This document shows positions 51,389-61,134 of a stretch of DNA of 64,000 nucleotides, in pieces. The first letter of the stretch is position 1, and every line of letters begins with the position of its first letter. Source of the DNA: Chloroflexota bacterium (GTDB lineage Bacteria; Chloroflexota; Dehalococcoidia; Lucifugimonadales; UBA3495); contig JAPPCX010000054.1 of NCBI GenBank assembly GCA_028875655.1, positions 1 to 64,000 of the forward strand. The letters run 5' to 3'. The notes under the pieces are model-generated. The model was given only the letters and a program-made list of their open reading frames with translations. It was not told the origin of the DNA and made no database searches. A program made the position numbers and the translations under genes.

Positions 51389-53467
51389 ATGATTGCTGAA
51401 CAAACATCCGCGCGCAAAATCCGCAACATCGGATTCATAGCGCACGTAGACGCCGGCAAGACCACCGTTACGGAGCGGGTGCTTTACCTGACCGGCCGTA
51501 TCCGCAAGGTTGGCGGCGTCGATGAGGGCACGACGGCGATGGACTGGATGCCCCAGGAGAAAGAACGGGGGATCACCATCACGGCCGCCGCGACCACGGC
51601 TTACTGGCACGACCACCAGGTCAACATCATCGACACGCCGGGCCACGTTGACTTTACCGCCGAAGTGGAACGGAGCCTGCGGGTGCTGGACGGCGGCATC
51701 GTGGTGCTGGACGCGGTGGCCGGGGTGCAGCCGCAGTCGGAAACGGTGTGGCGGCAGGCCGACACGTACAACGTGCCCCGCATCTGTTTCGTGAACAAGA
51801 TGGACCGGGTGGGCGCGTCCTACGAGCGCACCATTGAGTCAGTGCGCCGGCGCTTGAAGGGCAACCCGGTGGCGGTACAGATTCCGCTGGGAGCGGAGGA
51901 CGAATTCCGGGGCGTGGTGGACCTGATCGACGGCCAGGCCATCATGTATTCGGACGGTCGGGACGACGTTGCGGAGCCGCCCGAACTGATGCCGGTGCCG
52001 GCCGAGGTTGAGAAAGACTTCAACGACTACCGCCAGGAAATGATCGAGAAGATCGTCGAGACGGACGAAGCCCTGTTGATCAAGTACCTGGAGGGCGAAG
52101 ACATCTGCGCCGACGACCTGCGTTCCGCGCTGAGAAACGCCACCATCAACCGGCAGTTGGTTCCGGTTTTGTGCGGCAGCGCGATGCGTGGCAAGGGGAT
52201 CGACCCGCTGCTGGACGCCATAATCAACTATCTGCCGTCTCCGCTGGACGTTCCGGCGGTGGAAGGCACCGTGCCCGGAACCGACGAGGTGGAGCTGCGG
52301 GAACCTGTGGACAGCGAGCCTTTGTCGGCGCTGGCGTTCAAAGTGGTGGTGGACCCTTACGTCGGCAGGCTGGTGTTCCTCAGGATTTACTCCGGCTCGG
52401 TGGAAGCCGGCGCCGCCGTGCGCAACGTTACTCGGGGCAACCGGGAGCGCATGGGCCGGCTGTTGCGGATGCACGCCAACCACCGGGAAGAGTTGCCGGA
52501 GATCACCGCCGGCAACATCTGCGCCGCCGTGGGTTTGAAGGATACCTTTACGGGCGACACGATTTGCAGCGACCACAAGCCCTTGATCCTGGAGCCTCCC
52601 CACTTTCCGGAGCCGGTGGTGTCGGTGGCCATTGAGCCGGCGACCCGCGCCGACCAGGACAAGCTGGGCGAGGCGATGCGGAAACTTTCGGAGGAAGACC
52701 CGACGTTCGTAGTGCGCTACAACGACGAAACGGGGCAGACGATCATCTCCGGGATGGGCGAGCTGCACCTGGAGGTCCTGGTTGACCGGATGCGGCGGGA
52801 GTTTGACGTGGAGGCCCGGGTTGGCCAGCCGCGGGTGGCTTACCGCGAAACGATCACCAAGCCGGTCCGGGTGGAAGGGCGATTCGTGCGACAGACCGGC
52901 GGGCATGGCCAGTTCGGGCACGTGTGGCTGGAAATCGAACCGCAGGAGCGCGGCGAAGGCAACATATTCGTGGATGGCATCTCCGGCGGGGTGATTCCAC
53001 GCCAGTTCATCCCGGCGGTGGAAGCCGGAGTCAAACAGGGTTGGGACAACGGACCACTGGCCGGCTTCCCGCTGGTTGACATGAAGGTCACGCTGGTGGA
53101 CGGCAGCTATCACACGGTGGACTCGTCGGACATGGCGTTCCGCTCGGCGGGGATGATGGCCCTGAGGGACGGCACGCGGCGGGCGGCGCCGGTGTTGCAG
53201 GAGCCGATTTTCGAGATCGAGATAGTTACGCCGGGCGAGTTCCTGAGTGAAGTGCTCAGCGATCTTGGCGGGCGACGGGCGCAGATTCGCAGCATCGAGG
53301 GCCAGGACGACCTGCAGACGGTGAGCGCGATGATTCCCCTGGGGGAGACGTTCGCGTACACCACGGCGCTGCGGTCGCTGACCCGGGGCCGGGCATCCTA
53401 CACAATGGAGTTCCGGCACTATGAACCGGTGCCGGAGAACCTGCTACGAACGGTGGCAAACATCTGA
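51389..53467 (+). CDS. fusA: Translation elongation factor G
   Basis: GTPase that drives translocation. G1 is [13 protein letters not shown]2 ERGITI, G3 DTPGHVDF and G4 NKMD. Domains II to V follow, with [11 protein letters not shown]-type domain V segments ([15 protein letters not shown]). ATG 51389, four bases after the rpsG stop, gives 692 residues. The track start lies inside rpsG. No tuf gene follows, unlike many str operons. Confidence 0.97.
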   Translation: MIAEQTSARKIRNIGFIAHVDAGKTTVTERVLYLTGRIRKVGGVDEGTTAMDWMPQEKERGITITAAATTAYWHDHQVNIIDTPGHVDFTAEVERSLRVLDGGIVVLDAVAGVQPQSETVWRQADTYNVPRICFVNKMDRVGASYERTIESVRRRLKGNPVAVQIPLGAEDEFRGVVDLIDGQAIMYSDGRDDVAEPPELMPVPAEVEKDFNDYRQEMIEKIVETDEALLIKYLEGEDICADDLRSALRNATINRQLVPVLCGSAMRGKGIDPLLDAIINYLPSPLDVPAVEGTVPGTDEVELREPVDSEPLSALAFKVVVDPYVGRLVFLRIYSGSVEAGAAVRNVTRGNRERMGRLLRMHANHREELPEITAGNICAAVGLKDTFTGDTICSDHKPLILEPPHFPEPVVSVAIEPATRADQDKLGEAMRKLSEEDPTFVVRYNDETGQTIISGMGELHLEVLVDRMRREFDVEARVGQPRVAYRETITKPVRVEGRFVRQTGGHGQFGHVWLEIEPQERGEGNIFVDGISGGVIPRQFIPAVEAGVKQGWDNGPLAGFPLVDMKVTLVDGSYHTVDSSDMAFRSAGMMALRDGTRRAAPVLQEPIFEIEIVTPGEFLSEVLSDLGGRRAQIRSIEGQDDLQTVSAMIPLGETFAYTTALRSLTRGRASYTMEFRHYEPVPENLLRTVANI

Positions 53468-53524
53468 CCAGAGGGCTGCCCGGACCGGGCGGCGCGAACT
53501 ACGGAGAGTTGAAGAAAGATAATC

Positions 53525-53836
53525 ATGGTTGCCAGGCAGCAAATGCGGATAATTTTGAAGGCGTTTGACCACAAGGTGCTGGACCAGTCCAGCGCGCAGA
53601 TTGTGGATACCGCCGAGTTGACCGGGGCGAGGGTGGCCGGGCCGGTCCCGCTGCCGACCCAGATTCGACGCTTTTGCGTGATTCGGGGGCCACACGTTGA
53701 CAAGGACTCCCGGGAGCACTTTGAGATCCGCACGCACAAGCGGCTGCTGGACATCATGGAGCCCACCAGCAAGACCATTGACGCGTTGACCAGGCTGAAC
53801 ATGCCGGCGGGGGTGGACATCTCCATCAAGCTCTAG
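53525..53836 (+). CDS. rpsJ: 30S ribosomal protein S10
   Basis: [38 protein letters not shown] is the classic S10 opening, with [18 protein letters not shown] at the end. It has 103 residues. A short 57-base gap follows fusA. S10 also acts in NusB-dependent antitermination in bacteria. A second promoter follows this gene. Confidence 0.97.
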   Translation: MVARQQMRIILKAFDHKVLDQSSAQIVDTAELTGARVAGPVPLPTQIRRFCVIRGPHVDKDSREHFEIRTHKRLLDIMEPTSKTIDALTRLNMPAGVDISIKL

Positions 53837-53900
53837 CATGGCCGCCCCTCTCATCTGGGAACGATCGAGGGGGAGCGATCAAGTCGGCAACCCATCAGGC

Positions 53901-53929
53901 TTGAATAAATACTAGACCCGTCGTAAAAT
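53901..53929 (+). promoter_or_regulatory. Promoter upstream of rplC
   Basis: TTGAAT (53901-53906) and TAAAAT (53924-53929) are separated by 17 bases, in the 215-base gap between rpsJ and rplC. It should drive L3 and the following genes independently of the str operon. Confidence 0.65.
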
Positions 53930-53941
53930 CATTGTTCCGTT

Positions 53942-53967
53942 GGCGGCAGGCATTTGCCTCTGCCGCC
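53942..53967 (+). promoter_or_regulatory. Leader hairpin at the 5' end of the rplC transcript
   Basis: GGCGGCAG and CTGCCGCC form a perfect 8-bp stem, with an inner GCA/TGC pairing and a 2-base bulge. It begins about 13 bases after the -10 box, thus at the very start of the message. It may stabilise the mRNA or be a target for ribosomal-protein autoregulation (L4 regulates this operon in other bacteria). Confidence 0.5.
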
Positions 53968-54051
53968 GTTTCATCTACTGGTCAAAACCGCGCGTGGCCA
54001 AAACCGCGCGAGCGACCGGCGGGCAGAAGCAACCAATTACAGGCAAAGAAA

Positions 54052-54684
54052 ATGCTGAAGGCGTTTCTCGGTAAAAAGATCGGCATGACCCAGGTGTTCA
54101 ACGACGCCGGGCAGGTCGTGCCCGTTACGATAATTGAAGCCGGCCCGTGCGCGGTGACGCAGATTCGCACCAATGAAACGGACGGTTACGAGTCGGTGCA
54201 GTTGGGGTTCGGGCGAGTCCGGCGACCGAATAAGCCGGAGGCCGGCCATCTGAAGGGCAGCCAAATCGGGCGGAGGCTCCAGGAAGTGAGCGCCGACGAC
54301 GTTTCGGAGTACGAAGTGGGTCAGCTGGTTTCGGTGGACATCTTCGAACCCGGCGAGATCGTGGACGTGAGCGGCAGGTCCAAGGGCCGCGGCTTCGCGG
54401 GCACGATGAAGAGGCACGGTTTCGGCGGCGGCCCGCGAACGCACGGACAATCGGACCGAGCGCGCGCGCCCGGTTCCATCGGCGGGGGCACCACGCCCGG
54501 CAAGGTATTCAAAGGGCTGAAAATGGCCGGACACATGGGGAACCGCAGGGTGACCAGCAAGGGGCTGGAAGTGGTGCGGGTGGACGCTGAGCGAAACCTG
54601 TTGATGGTGAAGGGCGGCATCCCCGGCGGGCCGAACAGCCCGGTGACAATCAGAAAGACTGGCAAGAGCAAGGCGCAAGCATAA
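54052..54684 (+). CDS. rplC: 50S ribosomal protein L3
   Basis: Early 23S-binding protein near the peptidyl transferase centre. LKAFLGKKIGMTQVF opens it, and GRGFAGTMKRHGFGGGPRTHGQSDRAR plus GRMGNRRVTSK-like (GHMGNRRVTSK) are the hallmark loops. ATG 54052 gives 210 residues; the 40 extra residues in the track come from the leader. Its TAA overlaps the rplD start. Confidence 0.96.
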   Translation: MLKAFLGKKIGMTQVFNDAGQVVPVTIIEAGPCAVTQIRTNETDGYESVQLGFGRVRRPNKPEAGHLKGSQIGRRLQEVSADDVSEYEVGQLVSVDIFEPGEIVDVSGRSKGRGFAGTMKRHGFGGGPRTHGQSDRARAPGSIGGGTTPGKVFKGLKMAGHMGNRRVTSKGLEVVRVDAERNLLMVKGGIPGGPNSPVTIRKTGKSKAQA

Positions 54685-55364
54685 TGGAACTGCCCGTAGT
54701 AAACGGCAACGGCGACGCCATCGATACCATCAACATCAATGATGGCGTGTTCGACGTGCCGATGAATCAAACCCTGGTGCACCAGGCCATGGTGATCTAC
54801 CAGTTGAACCAGCGGCAAGGCACTCATTCAACCCGAACGCGGGCCGAGGTATCGGGCGGCGGAAGGAAACCCTGGATACAGAAGCACACCGGCCGGGCAC
54901 GCCAGGGCAGCATCCGTTCGCCCCAGTGGCGGCACGGCGGCATCGTGTTCGGGCCCAAGCCGCGAGACTACCGCAAGGCGCTGCCCCGGGCGATGCGCCG
55001 GAAAGCCCTCCAGTGCGTGTTGTCCGAAAAGATCCGCAACGGCCGGCTGATCTGCATAGATTCGCTGGGTGAACTGGACGGCCGCACTAAGTCGATGAAG
55101 CGGCTATTGGGCAACCTGGGCATCAGCGGCTCGGTGCTGGTGATTACCGAGGACGCCGACCAGGACGTGGTCCGGGCCGGCAGCAACTTGAAGCAGGTAT
55201 GGACGTTGCCGTCGGACCTGGTGAACGCTAACGACGTGCTGAAGCGGGAAACGGTCCTGGTCGAGGTGGGCGGCATCCGTCGCATAGCCGAGCTTTGCAC
55301 CGCGCCTAGGTTTCGCGCCAGGGCGGCGGCCAGCGCGGCCAGCGGTGAGGAGGCCCAGGCATGA
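54684..55364 (+). CDS. rplD: 50S ribosomal protein L4
   Basis: L4/L1e family protein lining the exit tunnel. NQTLVHQAMVIYQLNQRQGTHSTRTRAEVSGGGRKPW is the conserved tunnel loop and helix. At 226 residues it has a slightly extended Ala-rich C-terminus. It overlaps L3 by one base and L23 by four. In other bacteria L4 represses its own operon. Confidence 0.96.
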   Translation: MELPVVNGNGDAIDTININDGVFDVPMNQTLVHQAMVIYQLNQRQGTHSTRTRAEVSGGGRKPWIQKHTGRARQGSIRSPQWRHGGIVFGPKPRDYRKALPRAMRRKALQCVLSEKIRNGRLICIDSLGELDGRTKSMKRLLGNLGISGSVLVITEDADQDVVRAGSNLKQVWTLPSDLVNANDVLKRETVLVEVGGIRRIAELCTAPRFRARAAASAASGEEAQA

Positions 55365-55645
55365 ACATCAGCGAGGTGCTGCTGAGGCCCACCATTACCG
55401 AAAAGAGCACCCTACTGCAGGAAGAGGGGCAGTACACCTTTGAAGTTGCGCCCAAGGCCAACAAAACGCTGGTGAAGCAGGCCATTGAACGGCATTTCGG
55501 CGTTACGGTGGTTGCGGTGAACATCACCGTGAATCGGGGGAAGCGCAAGCGATACGGCCCGCGATTCAAGAAGCGGCCCGACGTGAAGAAGGCGGTGGTG
55601 ACGCTCCGGGCGGGCGACCGCATCGACCTGATCGAGGGCCTGTAA
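55361..55645 (+). CDS. rplW: 50S ribosomal protein L23
   Basis: Tunnel-exit protein and docking site for trigger factor and SRP. LLRPTITEKSTLLQEEGQYTFEV and VNRGKRKRYGPRFKKRPDVKKAVVTL match the family. It has 94 residues and overlaps rplD by four bases. Confidence 0.96.
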   Translation: MNISEVLLRPTITEKSTLLQEEGQYTFEVAPKANKTLVKQAIERHFGVTVVAVNITVNRGKRKRYGPRFKKRPDVKKAVVTLRAGDRIDLIEGL

Positions 55646-55675
55646 GAGGATTGGCGTAAAAGCGAGGAGCAACCG

Positions 55676-56512
55676 ATGCCACTGAAAAACTTACGACCAA
55701 TCACCCCCGGCACACGCAACGCGGTGCGGCCTTCCTTTGAGGAGATCACGACCAAGAAGCCGGAAAAATCGCTGCTGGAACCGTTGCAGAAGCGCGGGGG
55801 ACGCAACAACCGGGGCCGCATCACGGCGTACCATCGCGGCGGCGGTCCGAAGCGAATGTACCGCCGGATCGACTTCAAGCGGCGGAAGGACGGCGTTCCC
55901 GCCACCGTAAAGACCATCGAATACGACCCGAATCGGACCACGCGCATCGCGCTGCTGCACTACGCCGACGGCGAGAAGTCATACATCCTGGCGCCGGTGA
56001 ACCTGAAAGTAGGCGACAAGGTTGAGTCCGGCCCCAGCGCCGAGATCAGCCCGGGGAATACGCTTCCCCTGCGCAACATTCCCACCGGCACGGTGGTGCA
56101 CAACCTGGAACTTACGCCGGGGCGCGGCGGACAGCTGGTGCGAGGAGCGGGGACCGGCGCCCAAGTGCTTTCGCGCGAAGGCGACTACGTATTGATCAGG
56201 CTGCCTTCGGGCGAGATGCGCCGGATACTGCTGAACTGCCGCGCCAGCGTTGGCCAGTTGTCCAACCCGGACCACAAGAACGAAAGCCTGGGCAAGGCCG
56301 GGGCCAAGCGACACCTGGGGCGTCGCCCCCACGTGCGCGGAGTCGCCAAGAACCCGGTGGACCACCCGCACGGCGGCGGAGAAGGCCGGTCTCCCATCGG
56401 GATGCCAGGGCCCAAGTCCCCCTGGGGCAAACCGACCCTGGGTCACAAGACGCGAAACAAGAAGAAGACGTCCAGCCGGTTCATCGTCCGCGGGCGAAGG
56501 TGGCGTCGCTAG
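55676..56512 (+). CDS. rplB: 50S ribosomal protein L2
   Basis: Essential for subunit joining and peptidyl transfer. [30 protein letters not shown] and the C-terminal [21 protein letters not shown] (with the key His) are conserved. It has 278 residues. It lies 30 bases after rplW and 51 before rpsS. Confidence 0.97.
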   Translation: MPLKNLRPITPGTRNAVRPSFEEITTKKPEKSLLEPLQKRGGRNNRGRITAYHRGGGPKRMYRRIDFKRRKDGVPATVKTIEYDPNRTTRIALLHYADGEKSYILAPVNLKVGDKVESGPSAEISPGNTLPLRNIPTGTVVHNLELTPGRGGQLVRGAGTGAQVLSREGDYVLIRLPSGEMRRILLNCRASVGQLSNPDHKNESLGKAGAKRHLGRRPHVRGVAKNPVDHPHGGGEGRSPIGMPGPKSPWGKPTLGHKTRNKKKTSSRFIVRGRRWRR

Positions 56513-56563
56513 GAATGAGACCACACTGCGCCGTTGCGCGGGGTTACCAGCGAACATTGCATT

Positions 56564-56848
56564 ATGTCACGTTCAGTAAAAAAGGGACCTTACGTCCATC
56601 CGAAGTTGTTGAAAAAGGTCAACCGGGTACGCGAATCCGGTGAGGCCACCGTAATCCGCACCTGGTCGCGGGACTCGATGATCATGCCCGAAATGGTTGG
56701 GCTGAATTTTGGAGTCCACGACGGGCGCCGGCATGTTCCCGTCTTTGTGACGGAGAATATGGTGGGGCATCGCTTCGGCGAATTCGCGCCCACGCGCACC
56801 TACCGGGGGCACGTCGCCCGGTCCGAGCGATCCAGTAGGGTGAGGTGA
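56564..56848 (+). CDS. rpsS: 30S ribosomal protein S19
   Basis: Head protein contacting S13 and the A-site finger. [33 protein letters not shown] and [16 protein letters not shown] are conserved. ATG 56564 gives 94 residues; the track's ten earlier residues are not conserved. Confidence 0.96.
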   Translation: MSRSVKKGPYVHPKLLKKVNRVRESGEATVIRTWSRDSMIMPEMVGLNFGVHDGRRHVPVFVTENMVGHRFGEFAPTRTYRGHVARSERSSRVR

Positions 56849-56852
56849 CGCG

Positions 56853-57197
56853 ATGCCAGTGGTACGGGCAATGGCCAAACAGGTGGGGGCTTCCCCCAAG
56901 CGGCTCAAGCCGATCATGGACGCGGTCAGGGGCATGACCGTCAACGACGCGCTGGACCATCTCAGCCTGATGACGTCGCCGTGGGCCCGCTCGGTGGCCA
57001 AGGTGGTGCAGTCGGCAGCGTCCAACGCGGAGAACAACATGTTCATGAACCGCAACGAACTGCGCATCACGCGCATTTCGGCGGACCAGGCGCGACCGTT
57101 GAAGCGATTTCGCGCCAGGGCCAGGGGCAGGATAGGTCGCGTGACGCGGCGCTCCAGTCACATCATCATCGAAGTTGACGAGATACAGGAGGGCTAG
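56853..57197 (+). CDS. rplV: 50S ribosomal protein L22
   Basis: Tunnel-wall protein. VGASPKRLKPIMDAVRGMTVNDAL and KVVQSAASNAENN are the conserved helices, and RARGRIGRVTRRSSHI forms the beta-hairpin region. It has 114 residues and starts four bases after the rpsS stop. Confidence 0.96.
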   Translation: MPVVRAMAKQVGASPKRLKPIMDAVRGMTVNDALDHLSLMTSPWARSVAKVVQSAASNAENNMFMNRNELRITRISADQARPLKRFRARARGRIGRVTRRSSHIIIEVDEIQEG

Positions 57198-57200
57198 CCG

Positions 57201-57941
57201 ATGGGCCATAAGACGCACCCCCTGGGGTTCCGGCTGGGAATCATCAAGGACTGGAAAACCCACTGGTACGCCAACAACGGCGCCCAGTACCGGGACGGCG
57301 TGCAGCAGGACCTGGGCCTGCGGCGGGCGATTCACGATGAATACGCAGCCTTTTCCGACGCCGGGATCGCGCGAATCGAGATTGACCGTACCGCCCAGGA
57401 AACGATCATCAACATCCATTCGGCACGCCCCGGCATCCTGATCGGGCGGGACGGCGACCGGGTCAAGGGCCTGCGCTCCCGGCTGGAGACGATGAACAGC
57501 GGGCAACTGCGCCTGAACATTGTAGAGATCGAACAGCCGGAAATGGACCCGTACCTGGTGGGCAGGAACATCGCCGACCAGTTGAGCCGTCGAGTCGCCT
57601 ACCGGCGGGCGATGCGCCAGGCGGCGCTGCGCACCATGCAGGCCGGAGCGGAAGGCATCAAAATCATCACCAAGGGACGGATTTCCGGCGCGGAAATCGC
57701 CCGCACCGAAAAGTTGATGATGGGCCAGGTGCCCCTGCACACGCTACGCGCCGACATTGACTACGCGCTGGCCGAGGCGCACACCGCCATGGGCCGGATC
57801 GGAATCAAAGTCTGGATTTACAAGGGCCAAATCATGCCCGCGGTGCCGGAAGAGGACGCAGAACTGGACAGCATCGAGTTCCGGGTTTCCAGCCAGGACG
57901 CTGACGCTGATGCCGAGATGGACGCGGAGTTGGGAGTCTGA
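57201..57941 (+). CDS. rpsC: 30S ribosomal protein S3
   Basis: mRNA-entry protein. [24 protein letters not shown] opens it; the KH domain includes [49 protein letters not shown] is the C-domain. At 246 residues it ends in an acidic tail (Asp/Glu/Ala-rich) of about 30 residues not found in the E. coli protein. Confidence 0.97.
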   Translation: MGHKTHPLGFRLGIIKDWKTHWYANNGAQYRDGVQQDLGLRRAIHDEYAAFSDAGIARIEIDRTAQETIINIHSARPGILIGRDGDRVKGLRSRLETMNSGQLRLNIVEIEQPEMDPYLVGRNIADQLSRRVAYRRAMRQAALRTMQAGAEGIKIITKGRISGAEIARTEKLMMGQVPLHTLRADIDYALAEAHTAMGRIGIKVWIYKGQIMPAVPEEDAELDSIEFRVSSQDADADAEMDAELGV

Positions 57942-57945
57942 GATC

Positions 57946-58386
57946 ATGTTGCAACCCAAGAGGACCAAATACCGTAAGATGGGCCGGGGCAAGCGCCGGG
58001 GCGCCGCCACCACCGGCAACACCGTCGAGTTCGGCCAGATTGGGCTGAAGGCGATGAGCCCGGACTGGATTACCGCTCGGCAGATCGAGTCGGCGCGTAT
58101 TGCCATCACCCGGCACTTGCAGCGCGGCGGGAAAACCTGGATTCGCATTTTCCCGGACAAGCCGGTGTCCAAGAAGCCGGCCGAGGTACGCATGGGCGGC
58201 GGGAAAGCCGCCAACGATCACTGGGTTGCGGTCGTCAAGCCGGGTCGCATCATGTTCGAGGTGGGCGGCGTGCCGATACAGCAGGCGGAAGAGGCGTTGC
58301 AGCGCGCGGCGCACAAGCTGCCGATTCCGACCAAGGTGGTGTACCGGGACCGGGTGAACTCGCTGCTGTCGGGTTCCAGAGGTTAG
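57946..58386 (+). CDS. rplP: 50S ribosomal protein L16
   Basis: Organises the A-site region of 23S r[22 protein letters not shown] opens it, with [10 protein letters not shown]-like ([17 protein letters not shown]) and [25 protein letters not shown] following. ATG 57946 gives 146 residues; the track's longer start lies in rpsC. Confidence 0.97.
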   Translation: MLQPKRTKYRKMGRGKRRGAATTGNTVEFGQIGLKAMSPDWITARQIESARIAITRHLQRGGKTWIRIFPDKPVSKKPAEVRMGGGKAANDHWVAVVKPGRIMFEVGGVPIQQAEEALQRAAHKLPIPTKVVYRDRVNSLLSGSRG

Positions 58387-58392
58387 TCCACC

Positions 58393-58581
58393 ATGAAGAT
58401 GTACGAGATACGGGCGCTGACCGACGATCAGATTCGCGAGGAACTGGACAAGTCGTACCAGGAGCTCATGAACCTGCGCTTCCGCGACGCCACCAACCAG
58501 CTTACGGACACCAACCAACCGCGCAAGACCCGAAAGGACATTGCCCGCATGTTGACCTGCTTGCGCGAGCGGGAACTCTAG
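58393..58581 (+). CDS. rpmC: 50S ribosomal protein L29
   Basis: A 62-residue helical protein near the tunnel exit. MKMYEIRALTDDQIREELDKSYQELMNLRF is the typical opening, followed by a conserved KTRKDIARMLTCLRERE. It is six bases after rplP. Confidence 0.95.
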   Translation: MKMYEIRALTDDQIREELDKSYQELMNLRFRDATNQLTDTNQPRKTRKDIARMLTCLREREL

Positions 58582-58613
58582 CAGATTGACCGATAGGGAA
58601 GGGACATTTCACA

Positions 58614-58976
58614 ATGGCGAAAGCGATGCGAAAAATTCGGGTGGGGTCTGTGGTGAGCACCCGGATGGACAAGACCGCAGTGGTGGAGTTGGTGTGGAAG
58701 CAGCGGCACCGGATTTATCGCAAGCAGATGCGCCGGGTGACCCGCTTCTACGTGCATGACCCGGAAAGCCGGTGCGAGATTGGGGACACGGTGAGGATCC
58801 AGGAGACCCGGCCGATTTCGCGCACCAAGCACTGGCGGCTGCTGGAGATAATTGCTCGCCGGGAAGTGGCAGATGTGCGCCCCATCGAACTGGAAACCGA
58901 CATTGTTATTGAACCCGTTGCTGGCGATGCGGACTACGTCAGCGATTCGGTCAATGAAGAAAACGAGGACGCCTAG
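58614..58976 (+). CDS. rpsQ: 30S ribosomal protein S17 with acidic C-terminal tail
   Basis: Primary 16S-binding protein. RVGSVVSTRMDKTAVVELVWKQRHRIYRKQMRRVTRFYVHDP and GDTVRIQETRPISRTKHWRL form the OB fold. At 120 residues it is about 35 longer than E. coli S17, the extra part being acidic (VSDSVNEENEDA). It starts 32 bases after rpmC. Confidence 0.95.
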   Translation: MAKAMRKIRVGSVVSTRMDKTAVVELVWKQRHRIYRKQMRRVTRFYVHDPESRCEIGDTVRIQETRPISRTKHWRLLEIIARREVADVRPIELETDIVIEPVAGDADYVSDSVNEENEDA

Positions 58977-58982
58977 AGGTCG

Positions 58983-59010
58983 CATCCTTCGACAAGCTCA
59001 GGACGAGCGG
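58983..59010. repeat. CATCCTTCGACAAGCTCAGGACGAGCGG repeat inside the spc operon
   Basis: A copy of the same family as at 48501-48529 (one base different). It occupies the rpsQ-rplN gap, just before the rplN start, and probably supplies the sequence around its ribosome site. Confidence 0.8.
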
Positions 59011-59018
59011 AGACATTA

Positions 59019-59387
59019 ATGATCCAGAGTTACACCAGGCTCCACGTGGCCGACAACAGCGGCGCGCGCCGCATCCGGCTGATCAACATACCGGGCTCCA
59101 GCCGGCGGAAGTACGCGTCGGTGGGCGACATCATCGTATGCACCGTTCGGGAAGCGGTGCCCAACTCGCCGGTCCGCAAGGGATCGGTGGTCAAAGCCGT
59201 GGTGGTACGCCAGGCGGCGCCGCTGCTCAGGCCGGACGGAACCTACATCAAGTTCGACGACAATGCCGCCGTGCTGATTAACGACAACCAGTTGCCCAGG
59301 GGCACGCGCATCTTTGGCCCGGTGGCCCGAGAACTGCGCGACAAGGGCTTCATGCGTATCGTCTCCCTGGCGCCGGAGGTGGTGTGA
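59019..59387 (+). CDS. rplN: 50S ribosomal protein L14
   Basis: Interface protein forming bridges with 16S r[27 protein letters not shown] and the C-terminal [28 protein letters not shown] are near-consensus. It has 122 residues. It overlaps rplX by one base (TGATG). Confidence 0.97.
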   Translation: MIQSYTRLHVADNSGARRIRLINIPGSSRRKYASVGDIIVCTVREAVPNSPVRKGSVVKAVVVRQAAPLLRPDGTYIKFDDNAAVLINDNQLPRGTRIFGPVARELRDKGFMRIVSLAPEVV

Positions 59388-59659
59388 TGGCGAGGGCAAA
59401 GATTCGCCGGGGCGACGACGTGCTGGTGATCGCCGGCAAGGACAAGGGGAAAACCGGCCGCGTGCTGCAAATGATTTCCGAGAAGGACCGGGTCATCGTT
59501 GAAGGCGTGAACATCGTCACCAAGCACTACAAGCCGCGCCCGGGAATCAGGCAGGGCGGCCGGGTGCAACAGGAAGCGTCGATTCACATTTCGAACATCA
59601 AATTGATCCAAAGCAACTATACCGAACCCGGCAGTCAATTCCGAAGCCGGGACGAGTGA
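59387..59659 (+). CDS. rplX: 50S ribosomal protein L24
   Basis: Assembly initiator of the large subunit. [25 protein letters not shown] is the KOW motif region, and [29 protein letters not shown] follows. The ATG at 59387 overlaps the rplN stop, so the GTG three bases earlier in the track is not needed. It has 90 residues, somewhat short. Confidence 0.95.
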   Translation: MARAKIRRGDDVLVIAGKDKGKTGRVLQMISEKDRVIVEGVNIVTKHYKPRPGIRQGGRVQQEASIHISNIKLIQSNYTEPGSQFRSRDE

Positions 59660-59664
59660 TTGCC

Positions 59665-60321
59665 ATGACGACTGAACAGCAAACGGAAGCAGCGCAGGAA
59701 CAGGAAGGCCGAGGGCGACGGCAACGCCGGCGGCAGGAAGAGGCCGAGAGCGGCAGCAACGGCGCGACCGAGCTGCCACCGCCGAGCTTCAAGATACGGT
59801 ACCGGGAGGAAATCATCCCGGCCATGGTGTCGGAGTTCGAGTACTCCAGCCCGATGCAGGTTCCGCGCCTGCAAAAGGTCAATCTGAACATTGGCCTGGG
59901 CGAAGCGTTGACCAATGGCCGCGCGATGGAAAGCGCCGTTCGAGACCTGACTACGATATCAGGGCAGAAGCCGATCATCACCCGGGCGCGCCGTTCCATC
60001 GCCGGCTTCAAAGTACGGCAGGGGAACCCCATCGGCACCGCGGTCACGCTGCGCGGCGACCGAATGTATTACTTCCTGGAGCGGTTGATTATCACGGCGC
60101 TGCCCCGCATCCGGGACTTTCGCGGCATCTCCCGACGGGGATTTGACGGGAGGGGCAACTTTTCCCTGGGGCTGAGGGAACAGATCGTATTCCCGGAGAT
60201 TGACTACAACAGCGTTGACCGGCTGCGGGGTTTGCAGGTCACCATAACCACCACCGCCGACAACGATGCTGAAGCGACCCGTTTGCTCGAGCACTTCGGG
60301 ATGCCGTTTATTCGACAGTAG
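59665..60321 (+). CDS. rplE: 50S ribosomal protein L5 with charged N-terminal extension
   Basis: 5S rRNA-binding protein. The core starts near residue 45 ([38 protein letters not shown]) and includes [23 protein letters not shown] and the late [15 protein letters not shown]. About 40 residues before it are Gln/Glu/Arg-rich and look disordered, an uncommon addition to L5. The start could also be the GTG at 59656, which overlaps the rplX stop. Confidence 0.95.
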   Translation: MTTEQQTEAAQEQEGRGRRQRRRQEEAESGSNGATELPPPSFKIRYREEIIPAMVSEFEYSSPMQVPRLQKVNLNIGLGEALTNGRAMESAVRDLTTISGQKPIITRARRSIAGFKVRQGNPIGTAVTLRGDRMYYFLERLIITALPRIRDFRGISRRGFDGRGNFSLGLREQIVFPEIDYNSVDRLRGLQVTITTTADNDAEATRLLEHFGMPFIRQ

Positions 60322-60344
60322 CGCAAGGTATGCAGGTGAACTAA

Positions 60345-60650
60345 TTGGCCAAGAAATCATCCATAGCGAAAAACGAACGACGGAAGCGCACGGTCGCCAA
60401 GTACGCGGAGCAGCGGGCTGAACTGCTGGCGCAGGCCAGGGACCTGTCGCGGCCCATGCGGGAACGGTTCGAGGCCAGGCAGAAGCTGGCGCTGCTGCCC
60501 CCCGATGCCAACCCCAACCGGATTCGCAACCGGGACGGGGCGACGGGAAGACCACGGGGATACATCCGGCACTTTGGCCTTTCGCGCATTTCGTTTCGAG
60601 AAATGGCGCTGGACGGGTTGCTGCCCGGTGTCCGCAAGGCCAGCCTGTAG
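60345..60650 (+). CDS. rpsN: 30S ribosomal protein S14 (long, zinc-free form)
   Basis: MAKKSSIAKNERRKRTVAKYAEQRAEL opens it, and NRIRNRDGATGRPRGYIRHFGLSRISFREMAL is the conserved end. At 101 residues without CxxC pairs it is the zinc-independent long type. TTG start, 23 bases after rplE. Confidence 0.96.
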   Translation: MAKKSSIAKNERRKRTVAKYAEQRAELLAQARDLSRPMRERFEARQKLALLPPDANPNRIRNRDGATGRPRGYIRHFGLSRISFREMALDGLLPGVRKASL

Positions 60651-60735
60651 CAAACACGGATTGAAATCGCAGATGTCCGCCGGATCGGACATCGCGGCAG
60701 GAAAGAGAGAACAAAACTGATGGAGCGGTACCGCG

Positions 60736-61134
60736 ATGCCGATTAACGACCCGGTTGCGGATATGCTGACGCGCATCCGCAACGCCATTCATTCCCGGCA
60801 CCAAACGGTGCTGGTGCCTCAGTCCAAAATCAAAACGGCGATTGCCGATATCCTGAAAGCCCAGGGGTACATCCGCGACTGGGATCTGGCCCGGAACCAG
60901 AAATTCCCGACCATGCGGATTCAACTCCTGTACAAAGACGACGAGCAAAATGCCATTCGAGGGCTGAAACGAGTGAGCAAACCCGGCCTGCGGGTACACG
61001 TTGGGCGCGGCGAGATTCCGCGGGTGTACGGCGGCCTGGGCATTGCCATAGTGTCCACCTCGCAAGGCATGATGACCGGCTACGAAGCCTGGCGCAAGGG
61101 TATCGGGGGAGAATTGGTCTGCTATGTCTGGTAG
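60736..61134 (+). CDS. rpsH: 30S ribosomal protein S8
   Basis: Central-domain 16S protein and, in other bacteria, repressor of the spc operon. INDPVADMLTRIRNA opens it; the C-terminus GLGIAIVSTSQGMMTGYEAWRKGIGGELVCYVW is consensus-like. It has 132 residues. The last codons overlap the start of rplF by 11 bases. Confidence 0.97.
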   Translation: MPINDPVADMLTRIRNAIHSRHQTVLVPQSKIKTAIADILKAQGYIRDWDLARNQKFPTMRIQLLYKDDEQNAIRGLKRVSKPGLRVHVGRGEIPRVYGGLGIAIVSTSQGMMTGYEAWRKGIGGELVCYVW

